Made by a program: the position numbers and the translations under genes
Part shown: in pieces, positions 40,441-50,770 of the stretch
How the letters are laid out: every line of letters begins with the position of its first letter
Numbering within the stretch: the stretch's first letter is position 1
From: Epithemia pelagica
Taxonomy: Eukaryota; Bacillariophyta; Bacillariophyceae; Surirellales; Surirellaceae
Assembly (NCBI GenBank): GCA_946965045.2
Contig: OX337241.1
Coordinates: 2,537,744-2,601,743, forward strand
Direction: 5' to 3'
Length of the DNA: 64,000 nt
The notes under the pieces: model-generated
The model's input: only the letters and a program-made list of their open reading frames with translations
Told to the model about the DNA's origin: nothing
Databases searched by the model: none

Positions 40441-41490
40441 ATAGTCCCATATGCCTTTATCACACGCCGATCGCCGAAACTCTCATAGAAAGCGTGTTTT
40501 GGATTGGGGATCTTCTGCTGGGGAATCGACACAACATGATGGAGGACTGAGTCGCCTTCGCCGTCTACCAGTGACTATCTCAAGTGCCATCTACGGGTAC
40601 AGGGGCTTTTGGGGTGTCCTTGGAGCTTCATGGACAGATGAATGACTTAAGGTCAAAGTGGAGTACGTTGGGTTTGCGTTGATTTGAATGACAATGATAA
40701 ACGTGTGCGGCGATCACGCCAATTACCAACTACGAGCCCACTGGTTGAAAGTTGAAAATCATTTTGTTGACCACGGTCAAAGCAATACCATGATGACGCT
40801 GACTCTTCTTCTAATCTTGGCGAAATGTCGTAGTGTCTTCCCAACAAAGATGTGAATTGTACTTCCCATGTTTGATTGGGAAGTTTATCGTCATGCTGTT
40901 CCCTTCGGGAAACTTTTGGGGCACTACGAGTATTGTAATAGTTTGGCATCATGGAGCATGGCAGTGTGATGGTCAATCCCAGCCAGTTGAAAGCAACGTG
41001 CAAGTGCAATCTTCCAGTATTCTCTAGTATGACGATTAAAACTTCGAATCTTCAGTCCGTATCCATCGACTTGTGAATGGCGCATCATGCATGCCGCGGT
41101 TCGGATTTTGTGATTTTTTGACAGGGGAGATGGATGGTGGACCGCATGCTCGTTCGCTTTTTTTCGGCCAGAGGGAAGAAGCAGCTGTCCACTGCACCCA
41201 AATCCGGACATGTGATGGCTTCCTCAGCTTCGTATTCTTGAAGGCCGTCCTTCTGCCCGGTGTGTAATTGTCGAAGGACCTCATGGTCGTTCGCATTTCC
41301 GGTTTTGGTATCATGTGCTTGTTTGTTCAGCTTCCAGTTGCACCCAGATCCGGAAGATTCTTCAGAGCACCTAAAGCACGTGTGTTGTTACAGGTTTTGG
41401 TTTTGCGAAGCCAAAAAAGGGCATGCCATGAGCCGTTGATTTGTCGGTTGTCCATTGTAAACGATCCGACGCCCGAGGTGGTCCCTCCTT
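40441..41490. other. Intergenic region, no supported gene
   Basis: Short overlapping frames on both strands only. It could contain decayed transposon sequence next to the LTR-type element, but no motif was recognised. Confidence 0.4.
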
Positions 41491-41885
41491 TGTCGCACAA
41501 GTTATAGGTATCCGATCGAGTCGTCTCGATAAGGAGTACACCTTCTTGTGGTTGATTCACTTAACACACCGTAGACAAGACTCGAACTATCATAACTAGT
41601 TCTCTAGCTAGGTATGCTATAGAAGACGAGATTGGCGCCATTGACCATGACGGGACTACCAACATTGGCTTACATGTGAGAATCAAAGATACATGAGAGA
41701 ACCTGTGGTCATTGGGAAATGGACAATCATCCAAGGATACGTACAGGATACGTAGCCAAGGTACATTAGAGATATGACCCAGTAGATCCTCGTAGCCTTA
41801 GTACATTTGGGAAGAAATGCACGTAGGATCTCTGTACCCAGTACTGGGGATAATAACCTAATGTGGCAGCAAAGACAGCCATGGG
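41491..41885 (+). repeat. Left long direct repeat (candidate 5' LTR)
   Basis: Begins GTCGCACAAGTTATAGG and ends GACAGCCATGGG. It differs from the right copy by a CTAG duplication near 41603 and a shifted GT in the ACATGTGAGAATC region. Confidence 0.75.
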
Positions 41886-42360
41886 CAAGCAAGGCAAACA
41901 ACAATCAACCACAAACCTGACTCAGAGAGTCTGTTGAGACTGTTAATGAACGACAATCTTATCTCACTAGTTTATGAATAAGACAGCAAGAAGTATGACA
42001 GAGACTCAAGGCAATGCTGACCTGACTTTCTCTCTGAGTGTTGGGGAGAATCTTGCACTGGAGGAAACTCATCTAGAAAGTTTAGGTCACATCTTCTGTA
42101 CTGTATTCCAGTGTCCACGATACCTAGTTCCTTTCTGTGCCTGGATGGAGTACAACGGTTATGATTCTTTTTCTGAGGTTGTTGAGATTCTATCTATGGA
42201 CATCAAGCTTGGTCTCGACAGTACAAATGGATTCCTAGCTACAACTACATCGGAACCTATTTTGCTACCCAAAACAGTGGAATATGCACTAGAGGACCTA
42301 GCTATGTGGGCTATTGACAAGATGCATTTCACGAGAAAGATAATCAGTGACACGGACTTA

Positions 42361-43164
42361 GGCTATCTCCACCCGGGCCCGCTAAAGGCCTCAAAACCGC
42401 TATCGAACTCCACCATCTCCTCTAACCGCTAAACAGCTCCGCCATCCGCTATTTTTGCCGCTATTTAGGGCCCCGAATAGCGGGGAAAATAGCGGATAGC
42501 GGAGCAAAATATAACCGTCGGCATAAATTAATTAACGTCTGCTGCCAACAGTGAAACTTTGAATCTCTCGTGTCGAAAACATGGCAATGACACGTATTGA
42601 TTGTGACGATCGCTTACCATCTCTTTTTCCATTGTTGTGTTCCCTACTTCCTACAATGGGACAAGAACCATGCACAGCAAGATGATTCGAGGATCACGGA
42701 TCGGAAGGAATGCAACAATCAAACAAATGCATCATTCAAACTATTGATGAGTTCGATTATCAATTATCAGACAATCAGTCGGAAATCGGACAGGGAATAG
42801 GAAGATTGGACTGCAACCTACAACCTACAACCTACATCTACATTGGCCATGAACAACAACATGATTCACCATGACAGTCAACAATGAAGAGGGAGAACAA
42901 CGGGTCCTCCATCTTTGGTTTATGCTTTGTGCTCTCGTTGATTGTCTTGTTTGAATTCCGCAACTTCCGCGGTCGCACCCCTTTTTAACCGAAACAAGAG
43001 AGGGCATATGCGCAATGCGTACGCGCAACGCGAGATAGCGGCGTTCTTTTAACGGAGATCGTGGAGTTTATTTCCCTTTGGCTCCGCTAATCCGCTATCC
43101 GGATAGCGAGGCCAATCAGAAAGCCCCAATACGTCAGCATAGCGGCGCTCGGGTGGAGATAGCC
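42361..43164. mobile_element. Harbinger-like MITE (804 bp, TTA target duplication)
   Basis: Terminal inverted repeats GGCTATCTCCACCCG are perfect over 15 bp and continue imperfectly for about ten more. They are flanked by TTA at 42358-42360 and 43165-43167, the 3-bp duplication typical of PIF/Harbinger elements. There is no transposase ORF. Sub-terminal zones are crowded with CCGCTAT/ATAGCGG motifs, including a 54-bp near-palindrome. It lies inside the gag-like ORF. Confidence 0.85.
42444..42497. repeat. 54-bp near-palindrome in the MITE
   Basis: Starts ATCCGCTATTTTTGCCGC and ends GCGGGGAAAATAGCGGAT. The two halves are reverse complements with few mismatches, centred on GGGCCCC. It is probably a sub-terminal transposase-binding array or a hairpin. 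Confidence 0.75.
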
Positions 43165-43177
43165 TTACTAGATCTTA

Positions 43178-43899
43178 CTCCCTCCGGCCTTTTTTTATCG
43201 CACGAAGTTGAGAAAAATGACATAACGTCTCGAGCGTCAGCCCATTCGCGCTAAAAATTATATAGATCGAAAGCTTATTACTAGACTCAAATTTCCATGT
43301 ATAATTTTTATGTTCCATCTCACAATCCTGAAGAGCTACATGGAACTAAAAGAGGCTAAAAACGCAATCCAAACTTTGGCGTACCGGTTCTGGCCCCCCA
43401 GGCGCACCCAAGGGATGGCACCCTCCAGCCAGGCCCGCGAGGGGGTAAAGTACATAGACTTGCCGGCTAATGACTGTGGACGTTCTATAGACATTCATCT
43501 ATCCTTCCCCATCTGAATGGCACCTTGCCAGAGGTGTTTTGTCTTTCGTCGCCAAAATTTTTGGAGTTCATCGATCCATCATAAGTAGGCTATGAGAGTG
43601 CGCAGAGCAACTCGCACGCGGTGGACTTAATTAACTCCCCCGAAATTTCATCCAACGCACGCGCGCGTGGTCGATTCCTATGTGTTTTTCGACTGCTGTT
43701 ACAAAAGCGGTTAAAAGTGTAACGCGATAGAAGGATAGTTAAGTTGTGGTGCGTGTCACATTGAATGTTCATCTCTAAAATTCGACTCCGAATGAGCCGG
43801 CCATCCTCCTGTAGAAATGTACCAGGTCCTACGACGGATGTTTATGCGACTGATTTTTCGAAAAATAGATCGTGCGATAAAAAAAGGCCGGAGGGAGAG
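43178..43899. mobile_element. Stowaway-like MITE (about 720 bp, TA target)
   Basis: Perfect 28-bp terminal inverted repeats (43178-43205 and 43870-43897) start CTCCCTCCGGCC, close to the CTCCCTCC end of plant Stowaway (Tc1/mariner) MITEs. TA dinucleotides flank at 43176-43177 and 43900-43901, with two extra bases AG at the right end. No transposase ORF. Excision at TA restores the frame of the surrounding ORF. Confidence 0.82.
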
Positions 43900-45283
43900 T
43901 AGCTACCAAGAGTTTGTTGACTGGCGTGACCAATTTTCCGTCAATCATCAGTATCTAGATCCTGATCTACCTCTTCCAAGTCTAGTCCTACGAGATGATT
44001 CTGATCACACGTGTGACATCATCGCGAAACAGATATCTTCGGCTGACAGACGGACCATATTCGGATTCAAGATTACACTCAAGACTAAAAACTATGTTGT
44101 CTTGCGCAACCACATTAATATTAGGTATCCTCGCTTTGGATACCCACATGGAGTACAGCACGAATATCATGGTGGCAAAGCATTTGGACGCACATAGAGA
44201 ATCAAGCCTGGCTCTGTATCTGGAACCCAAGTAGGTATCCAAGACAATGATCATGGCAACGCAACTGGGGCAAAGCTGGGAGACAATGGCAACCCAATTG
44301 GGGCAGAGCTGGGAAATCTATCTGATCACTTGGCTAGACCTAAAGTGAGAGTTCAGAATGATGGAATAGAGATGAACCAAGATGATGGTTCTTGTAATAT
44401 CAAGCATGAACAAATCATGGGTAACCTTTCATCTAGCTATGCTGGCAATGGAGTCAACGAAGCCTTGAACAATCCTAAAGCTAGCTATGATGGCAATCAA
44501 CTTGGAGTCAAGATCGATCACACTAGTTCTAGCTATTTAGCATCGCTTGGAGAGAAGCTAGTTCTATCTAGATCAATCTCGCAACCAAAATGCAAAGAGG
44601 GGGTGACAGTTCCAAAGAATTCCCCTTCAGCAGCAAATGGGGGAGCACTAGTTCTGGAAAAAGACCTTCCAACATCAGAAAGGGGGGCAATATGTTTGGA
44701 AAAAGACCAACCGGATGAACACGGACAGAGAGCTACTTCGCACTATGTTGACTACCCAAATAGAGTCGAATGGGGAGAAGTAAACTATGATGGCAATGGA
44801 AGTGGAGCTCAGAAGGGATATCATCGTTGTGATGATGATTTTATTGATGGAGAAGACTCAGGAATGGAGGATTATTTTGATGAACATAATATTAGCCATG
44901 AAATCATTTTTCTAGACGATCATGATGGAATCAGCAATGGCTACATTATCAATCTCCTCTTCATCCACAAGATGAAACATAGAGGACGATCACTACCTTT
45001 TGTGACGACAAATTCATCAGAGGCATGTGGAGGCAAACACATCTATCATAAAGGAAATGATGGACTTAGATTTGGCATGCCATGGGGAGACAATATGGGG
45101 AGAAATTTAAAGAGTTGGAGAAAACTAAGTCCTAGGGGACCTATGGTTTTCTGTGTCAATGCTAGCATGACTAGCCGAGCTATGCGTTCAATGACAAATG
45201 TTCATTATGGACGAGAAATTGGGGAGAAATCAAGATTTGTTGGAAATTTGTTTGATTTGGTGTGTAAATCTGAATCAAGGGGA

Positions 45284-45671
45284 GTCGCACAAGTTAAAGG
45301 TATCCGATCGAGTCGTCTCGATAAGGAGTACACCTTCTTGTGGTTGATTCACTTAACACAACGTAGACAAGACTCGAACTATCATAACTAGTTCTCTAGG
45401 TATGCTATAGAAGACGAGATTGGCGCCATTGACCATGACGGGACTACCAACATTGGCTTACATGAGAATCAAAGATACATGTGAGAACCTGTGGTCATTG
45501 GGAAATGGACAATCATCCAAGGATACGTACAGGATACGTAGCCAAGGTACATTAGAGATATGACCCAGTAGATCCTCGTAGCCTTAGTACATTTGGGAAG
45601 AAATGCACGTAGGATCTCTGTACCCAGTACTGGGGATAATAACCTAATGTGGCAGCAAAGACAGCCATGGG
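45284..45671 (+). repeat. Right long direct repeat (candidate 3' LTR)
   Basis: Matches the left repeat over its whole length and directly follows the purine tract. The interior ORF reads about 36 codons into it before stopping at 45391. Confidence 0.75.
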
Positions 45672-46240
45672 GAAAGACATTCAAATCTAGAATAAAGCTC
45701 ACAATCTAAAATCTCACCATTCATCACATCTCTTTGTGTCCTACCTACTCTCCTAGTAGTTGTTGGCCTTTTCCTTGACCCGTGAGGAACTGGCTACGTA
45801 GTTGGTGACTCCTGATTGTCCTCTTTGCTCTCTGTCTGCTGAGGCTTTGGTACAGCCTCTAAAACCTAACACTCACCACATTCCTGTTTGGGCAGACGCC
45901 CTTTAACCTTTGCGACTTTGGTGGATTTTGGAATTTGTTTGGCGCACCCAGATTTTAAGCATTTAACAATAGTTGGGGGAGCTGGGGGATTTCAACCGCC
46001 AAGGCTTATGCAAGAGCAATCTTAGAAAGGGAATTGGCATATAGAAAATAGATGATAGAGCTCTTTGGTCCTGTCAAATTTCATAAATGAACCCGCATGC
46101 GAAGCTCCCAAGAAATAATAATAGACACGAGCTTGAAATTCCTCCACATCCACAGAAATCTTTCGCACCCGCGCTTTCTTCGTCTCATTATTTTTTGAAA
46201 TCCAGGATTTTGACAGGCACAATCAGACCACGCCATCACC
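45672..46240. other. Intergenic region, promoter side of the intact QxW gene
   Basis: No coding signal. Unlike copies B and C, the sequence upstream of the intact gene shows no obvious match to the shared GATATCCGATTCACTG promoter element. Confidence 0.4.
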
Positions 46241-47084
46241 ATGAAGTTTGCTTCCATTCTCATCTTTACGACGCTTTCTTCCCTGGCGCGTGCAAACTTC
46301 TTGCCTATCGAGGAGGGTCTAAAGGAAGAGGTATGTTCGAAACAAGTGAAGTTGCCGAACGACGAGATGGTTCATCTGGAGTCTTACCGATCTTGACTTT
46401 TCCTAGATTGATGCGGAGCTTCGCAAGCTTGAAGAACAGGGATATTACGAACCTCTTGTGAATCGTCATCGCAAACTCCCATATTACAGGGGCGAGAAGG
46501 ACTCAAGTAGTGACAAGGACGACTCGAGCGGCAAGAAACAAAAGGGTCACAAGAAGGTTGCAAAGACGGGAGACCGTTCCTCGAAGTGCAACAGTGACAT
46601 CTCATTCCGCTTTGACTCTGGTTTAAACCTTGGAACACAGTACTGCGCTGGCTCTTGCTTGTCGGCTGTGTACGATGAACCGCCCCTCATTCTTCCCTGT
46701 GACGCAAGTGACAAGAGTCAGTCCTGGACGATTCAGCCTGTTCCTGGCAGTCCGGCGGTTCAAATCAAGAGTGACTATACGCATCAATGCGTCGGTCTCC
46801 CCGAATGTGTCCCATGCCATCCTCTGGGGTGCAATATACCTGAGGATGAGGAGTGCGAGCAGGAGTTGATTCGGTCTACGTCCATGGACTGTAGTGATCC
46901 TAACACGGAAATGGTTTTCGTTCGTGGGTCCTTCATGGCATGGAACTGTTGGAAAGAAGGCATTGCCGATTTGCACTTTGATCCAGCAGATGATCATTAC
47001 TGTGAATCAGGCACATTTGATGACGATGGCCTATTCGGTGCTCCCATCCTGTTTCTTGATCCTTGTGTCTTCGATAATCATTAA
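46241..47084 (+). CDS. Secreted QxW (beta-trefoil-like) protein, intact family member
   Basis: Exon 1 is 46241-46330 and exon 2 is 46407-47084, joined in phase 0 across a 76-bp intron (GAAGAG/GTATGT ... TTTTCCTAG/ATTGAT), giving 255 residues. The first 18 residues are a signal peptide (MKFASILIFTTLSSLARA). A short helical, then Lys/Asp/Ser-rich linker precedes a Cys-rich globular domain of about 180 residues. Its key features are CNSDISFRFDSGLNLGTQYC, DKSQSWTIQPVPGSPAVQIK with a QxW motif, THQCVGLPEC, MDCSDPNTEMVFV and MAWNCWKEG, ending FLDPC. The QxW motif and repeated hydrophobic/aromatic spacing suggest a ricin-B-type lectin fold, hence possible glycan binding outside the cell (inference). 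This copy has no disruptions, unlike its relatives at 26.4 and 39.4 kb. Confidence 0.82.
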
Positions 47085-47698
47085 GGAAGTGAAGCTCGTT
47101 GTCATTCAAAGCTCGGATTGGTGTTTCTGCAAGAAGGACAGTTTCATCATTGTTCTTAGTCCTTTGCCTCCGTAACTCTGTTTATCACATACACGATTGT
47201 TTATGGAGCAAGTCTTAGTTCTCAATGGAGCGCCATAATGTGCTGTGTTTGGTCTGTGAACGTAGTCATTTGAGACAAATATTTAGGCCTCAGAACATAA
47301 CATAGCTGAATCAAAACAACGAACTACCTAGAGGAGTAGATGACGAACTAAGAGTTAATTGATTCTATTGAGCCTGAATATCTATGGAAAAGTCGTCTAG
47401 ACGTTGTTCATGTGCACAGAACCTGCCGTATTCAAGCATGGAGTTCAAATCTAATGTCGCGGCAATATTAATGTAGAAAGGGAGCATGACAACGATGATG
47501 AACCCAACAAGTATGAGGTAATGTTCGAGTCCATGAGAGAGCAGCGCTGAGGTTCAGGTGGAATCGAAGCAAAGTCAGTTGTGTTGTGCAATACAGTCCA
47601 TGAACAGGTTCTCGTGTACATCGTCGGCTTCAATTTTGATCAATCCATACGTGTGGGATGGGTGTCGTGATTCAATCACACTTGTGTTCTCGACTGCT
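47085..47698. other. Intergenic region, nothing recognised
   Basis: AT-rich 3' flank of the intact QxW gene. It is not duplicated elsewhere in the window. Confidence 0.4.
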
Positions 47699-48109
47699 TC
47701 AGCCCTCACAGGTGGACGAGGAGGAGCAAGAGGACGTGCTTCCGCCATGGACGACTGTCACGCCCACAGCCTCGAGAAACAATCGTCGCTTCATGCGTCG
47801 CAACTTGGTTGCCATGCTTGGTGGAGTAGTACCAGGAAGTGATCTTGTGCTTGTGATGGAGGTGGTATCAGTGGTCGGACGGGAAGCCAACAAGACGGAG
47901 GGGGATGAGCTTGAGGGCGAATACGTGGAGCTTTCGTGGTCACGGTCTCCTTTCATCAACGTCCTTGAGGCAAAACTTCCATCGTCTTCCTTTCGTGCAT
48001 TCGTGAAAGTGGTTGTCATGATTCGATCCTTGGTGGTTTCCATCTTGAGCCACAGGGGAAGATCCGTGGTGATGTTGTGAGAAGAACTTTTGGATGGAAC
48101 CTTGCACAT
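47699..48109 (-). CDS. Small disordered protein with conserved ATKLRRMKRRLxLEAVG motif (paralogue 1)
   Basis: 136 residues from ATG 48109. Mostly Ser/Thr-rich and disordered, with a basic amphipathic segment MATKLRRMKRRLFLEAVG at about residues 97-114. The same segment occurs in the small ORF at 49446-49772, also on the minus strand and close to its C-terminus, while the rest of the two proteins differs. Conservation of this stretch against a variable background argues that both are, or were, translated. The family is not recognised. The basic helix could bind nucleic acid, membrane or a partner protein. Confidence 0.5.
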   Translation of the reverse strand: MCKVPSKSSSHNITTDLPLWLKMETTKDRIMTTTFTNARKEDDGSFASRTLMKGDRDHESSTYSPSSSSPSVLLASRPTTDTTSITSTRSLPGTTPPSMATKLRRMKRRLFLEAVGVTVVHGGSTSSCSSSSTCEG

Positions 48110-49445
48110 GATACTGACAAAATGGTTTGTTGAAACTGGTTAGGTGTACCTTTACGGTGATCTTAGGAATCAATAATAAATGACGCAAGGGAAAATAATG
48201 AGCTCTTTCTCGCCGTCCTTTCTCGTTTTTGTTCCGGCGATTTTGTTTGCTCACTTGTTGTGTGTGAAGACGATGGTTGATTGGTTGGATGATTGCGGGA
48301 TTCTTGATGGATTTGGAGGCGTACTATTTGAGCTATACTTACCCCAACGGCTCGAATCAATCACCTCCTTCCGGTAGATATTCCCCGTAGAGTTTTACGG
48401 AGTCTGAAGAATGGAGAGAGAAGACCGCCCATCCATCAACGAATGCGAACGACATTTCTCTCGGCCGGTCGCTGGTTCTCTCGGAGCATACTCCTTATCC
48501 ATCAACACGTCCGTTAAAAGGTACAATCTAATCTATTCAATAATTCGTGTGTACGGCTTGGTAGTGGAAAAACCCGAACAATTCCTAATCTTCTCCGAAC
48601 TCCGTACCCGCGTGCGTACGAGCACGAGCCGCCGCCATCCGCCATGGTCAACCGGTGTCTGTCTTGTGCCTGCGCAGTGACCTTCCGCTTCCGCCGAACC
48701 AGTGAAAGTGAAATCCATGCCGTCTACCCGAAGTGCTGTCATCTGTCATGTACCCCCAAGCAGTTGCGACCCGGTCAGTCGCACTTTTCGGTGCCTTCAA
48801 CAGATGTGCAACGTAGTTGCACGACTCATCTGCGTCCTTACCGCTGCTTGGGAGTATCTGTCATGGAGCAGAGAAGTCGGAAGTCGGAAGACAATGGCAA
48901 AAGCCGAACTCTCTAGAGCAGCATTTGATGGTTCGAATTGGTCTTTGTCTCAAGATTCCTACCAAAGTCTTGAGTGTAACAAGCGTCAGGTACTTCGTTG
49001 GTACGGTACTCAAGTGACACTAGACGAATAGATCATACGCTGTGATGTGTTGCTTGTGGAAATGTGCCGATTTCCCTGCCCATGTACCGGTTGAAATTTG
49101 TCGACATCATTTGCAACCCGCTACTTCTGTACAAGAACGTTCATGAGGCCTTGTTTCGCCTCCGAGCTACCCGGGATCACTTAGATACTACTAGAATGAA
49201 TCATGACTGGTACACGTTCACCGGGGATATCCCTGGGTTGCCCGCCATAAATTCATTCAGGACACGACCTAGGACGCTGGATATGGATACAATATGGTGT
49301 CTTTTCTCATCGGCTTTATAGCTAGGGATTATGCAATATACAACACAGGTATATAGGGTAGCATTTGGGCTTATTCCAATCATGAAAGCGTCGAATTCTC
49401 AACTTGAACTGATGTTTGACCAACATACAGATCATGTTGAAAGCT
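48110..49445. other. Intergenic region, nothing recognised
   Basis: Short overlapping frames on both strands with no domain features. Confidence 0.4.
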
Positions 49446-49772
49446 TTATTGTGGCCGATTGGCATAATGAATCAGGATGATAGACTTCAACTTTTCTTCT
49501 TCTTGTTCATCGTGATATCTCGGGAAATCGATCCCCACAGCCTCCAGCAAGAGACGCCTCTTCATCCTTCGCAGCTTTGTTGCCAAGCTCGTCGACTTTG
49601 CCAATGTATCTGCATAAGGAGCCAAGTGTGAATTTGTCGAATGATCGGTGGCCAAAAGCTTTGATTCCATGACACCTTTGGGACTTTGTGGCTCTTCTAC
49701 ACCTTTGGGACTTTGTGGCTCTTCTTGTTCCGAAACCAACGGCGTCGTAGATAAAGCTGCGTCATTAACCAT
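49446..49772 (-). CDS. Small protein with conserved ATKLRRMKRRLxLEAVG motif (paralogue 2)
   Basis: 108 residues from ATG 49772. The N-terminal half contains a perfect tandem repeat EEPQSPKGV (twice). The basic motif LATKLRRMKRRLLLEAVGI lies at about residues 68-86 and matches the ORF at 47699-48109, at DNA level too (compare plus-strand 47765-47815 and 49545-49600). The C-terminus is charged. No known domain. Function unknown. Confidence 0.5.
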   Translation of the reverse strand: MVNDAALSTTPLVSEQEEPQSPKGVEEPQSPKGVMESKLLATDHSTNSHLAPYADTLAKSTSLATKLRRMKRRLLLEAVGIDFPRYHDEQEEEKLKSIILIHYANRPQ

Positions 49773-50770
49773 TGTCGTATAATGCGTGTGGTCTTGTTGA
49801 TCGGTTACTTCTGCTTTTCGTTAACCCTGTCAACGAATCGATGAATTGAAATTTTGTCTGCATTGCTGTGGGTTGCTATTTGGTACGTGATGGCCATTCC
49901 CGTGGCGCTCATATCTGGCGCCCGTTGTTGTATGAAGGATCTGGGACGATCTTGGATATAGTGGGGTGGAATGAACTATTCGTGATAGGTAGTAAATTCA
50001 TATTTCAAACCCTATCATCTTTTCACATAAAAAATATAAAAATCTACGATATTACTTCACACTGTAAGGCCAGGAATTACAACTTATTCCATATTGCGTT
50101 GTGAGTGGATACCCCACTTTGCTGGAGCCCGGGATCAGCCATCAACACGACAAATTACAAAGTACACTTTCAACCTCAATCAAACCGCAACAAGACAAAA
50201 AATGTCGGACTCATTCAGTTTACAGTTCAAAGCTAAAAGATCGCCTGTTTCACTAGGTTGTTGCTTGACCAATGATGAAGGGACTGACAACAAAAAACCC
50301 GAAGAGCGACAATTTTCTCTATTTCGGATCGCCTCGGCAATCAACATTCATGAGGGATCCAACTACCATGACCCGTTAGTGGGCTTGGCCTACTAGATTG
50401 CCGATATTGGCGCAGCTGAAGCGTAGCCATACGACAAACTCGTAAAAAGTGCAGTCTTCGGCATCGTCGACAAATGGAAATCAGAGTTCGTACCTGTAAG
50501 AACTTGAGCAGTTCATGTCGATTAATCTAGCTCGTCCTCCCACGGCGCCAAACCATCACATGCCCTTTATCTATGCCATAGTGCGCCTTTATTCTGTAGC
50601 TTCCTGAGTTCAGAGAAGGATACAGCACGGCCACAGACCACATCAATCCATCGCTGAATGGGTTTTCATGGTGGCGTGAGCTTCGAGAAGACCAATCAAA
50701 GAGCCCAGATGCACCTTGGCTATTGGCTTCCCAAGACTTTTTGGAGCTGAGACTATTCGTCATTATGCAA
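49773..50770. other. Intergenic region, nothing certain
   Basis: Contains open frames of 100 (plus) and 78 codons (50527-50763, minus) without recognisable features. The latter lies directly downstream of the next gene and may be part of its 3' UTR. Confidence 0.35.

Larger units (their letters stand above)
41974..45391 (+). pseudogene. Gag-like ORF split by two MITEs and one TAG
   Basis: The frame opens with ATG 41974 and runs to 42360, where the first MITE begins. After that MITE, ten bases (43168-43177) precede the second MITE, and the frame resumes at 43900. Removing both MITEs with one copy of each target duplication keeps the frame in phase across both junctions. It then continues to 45391 apart from a TAG at 44195-44197. 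The N-terminal part (CPRYLVPFCAWMEYNGYDS, VVEILSMDIKLGLD) resembles the start of Gag in diatom Copia-like elements by spacing. The later part is Gly/Asn/Asp-rich with repeated NLSS/GNQ/GNG segments and has no pol motif. It is non-functional as it stands. Confidence 0.6.
41491..45671 (+). mobile_element. LTR-type retroelement without pol, carrying two nested MITEs
   Basis: Two near-identical direct repeats of about 390 bp (41491-41885 and 45284-45671) flank a 3.4-kb interior. A purine-rich AATCAAGGGGAG sits exactly before the right repeat, as a polypurine tract would. The interior has one gag-like ORF and no reverse transcriptase, integrase or protease, so this is a non-autonomous element if it is an LTR element at all. 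The termini are not clean TG...CA, no 5-bp target duplication was found, and a primer-binding site is uncertain. The two repeats differ by a handful of substitutions and two small indels, which points to a fairly old insertion. Two MITEs are inserted in the ORF. Confidence 0.65.

Noticed and set aside
41491..45671. Complete autonomous Copia element
   Set aside because: No reverse transcriptase, integrase or protease motif in any frame of the interior, even after setting the two MITEs aside.
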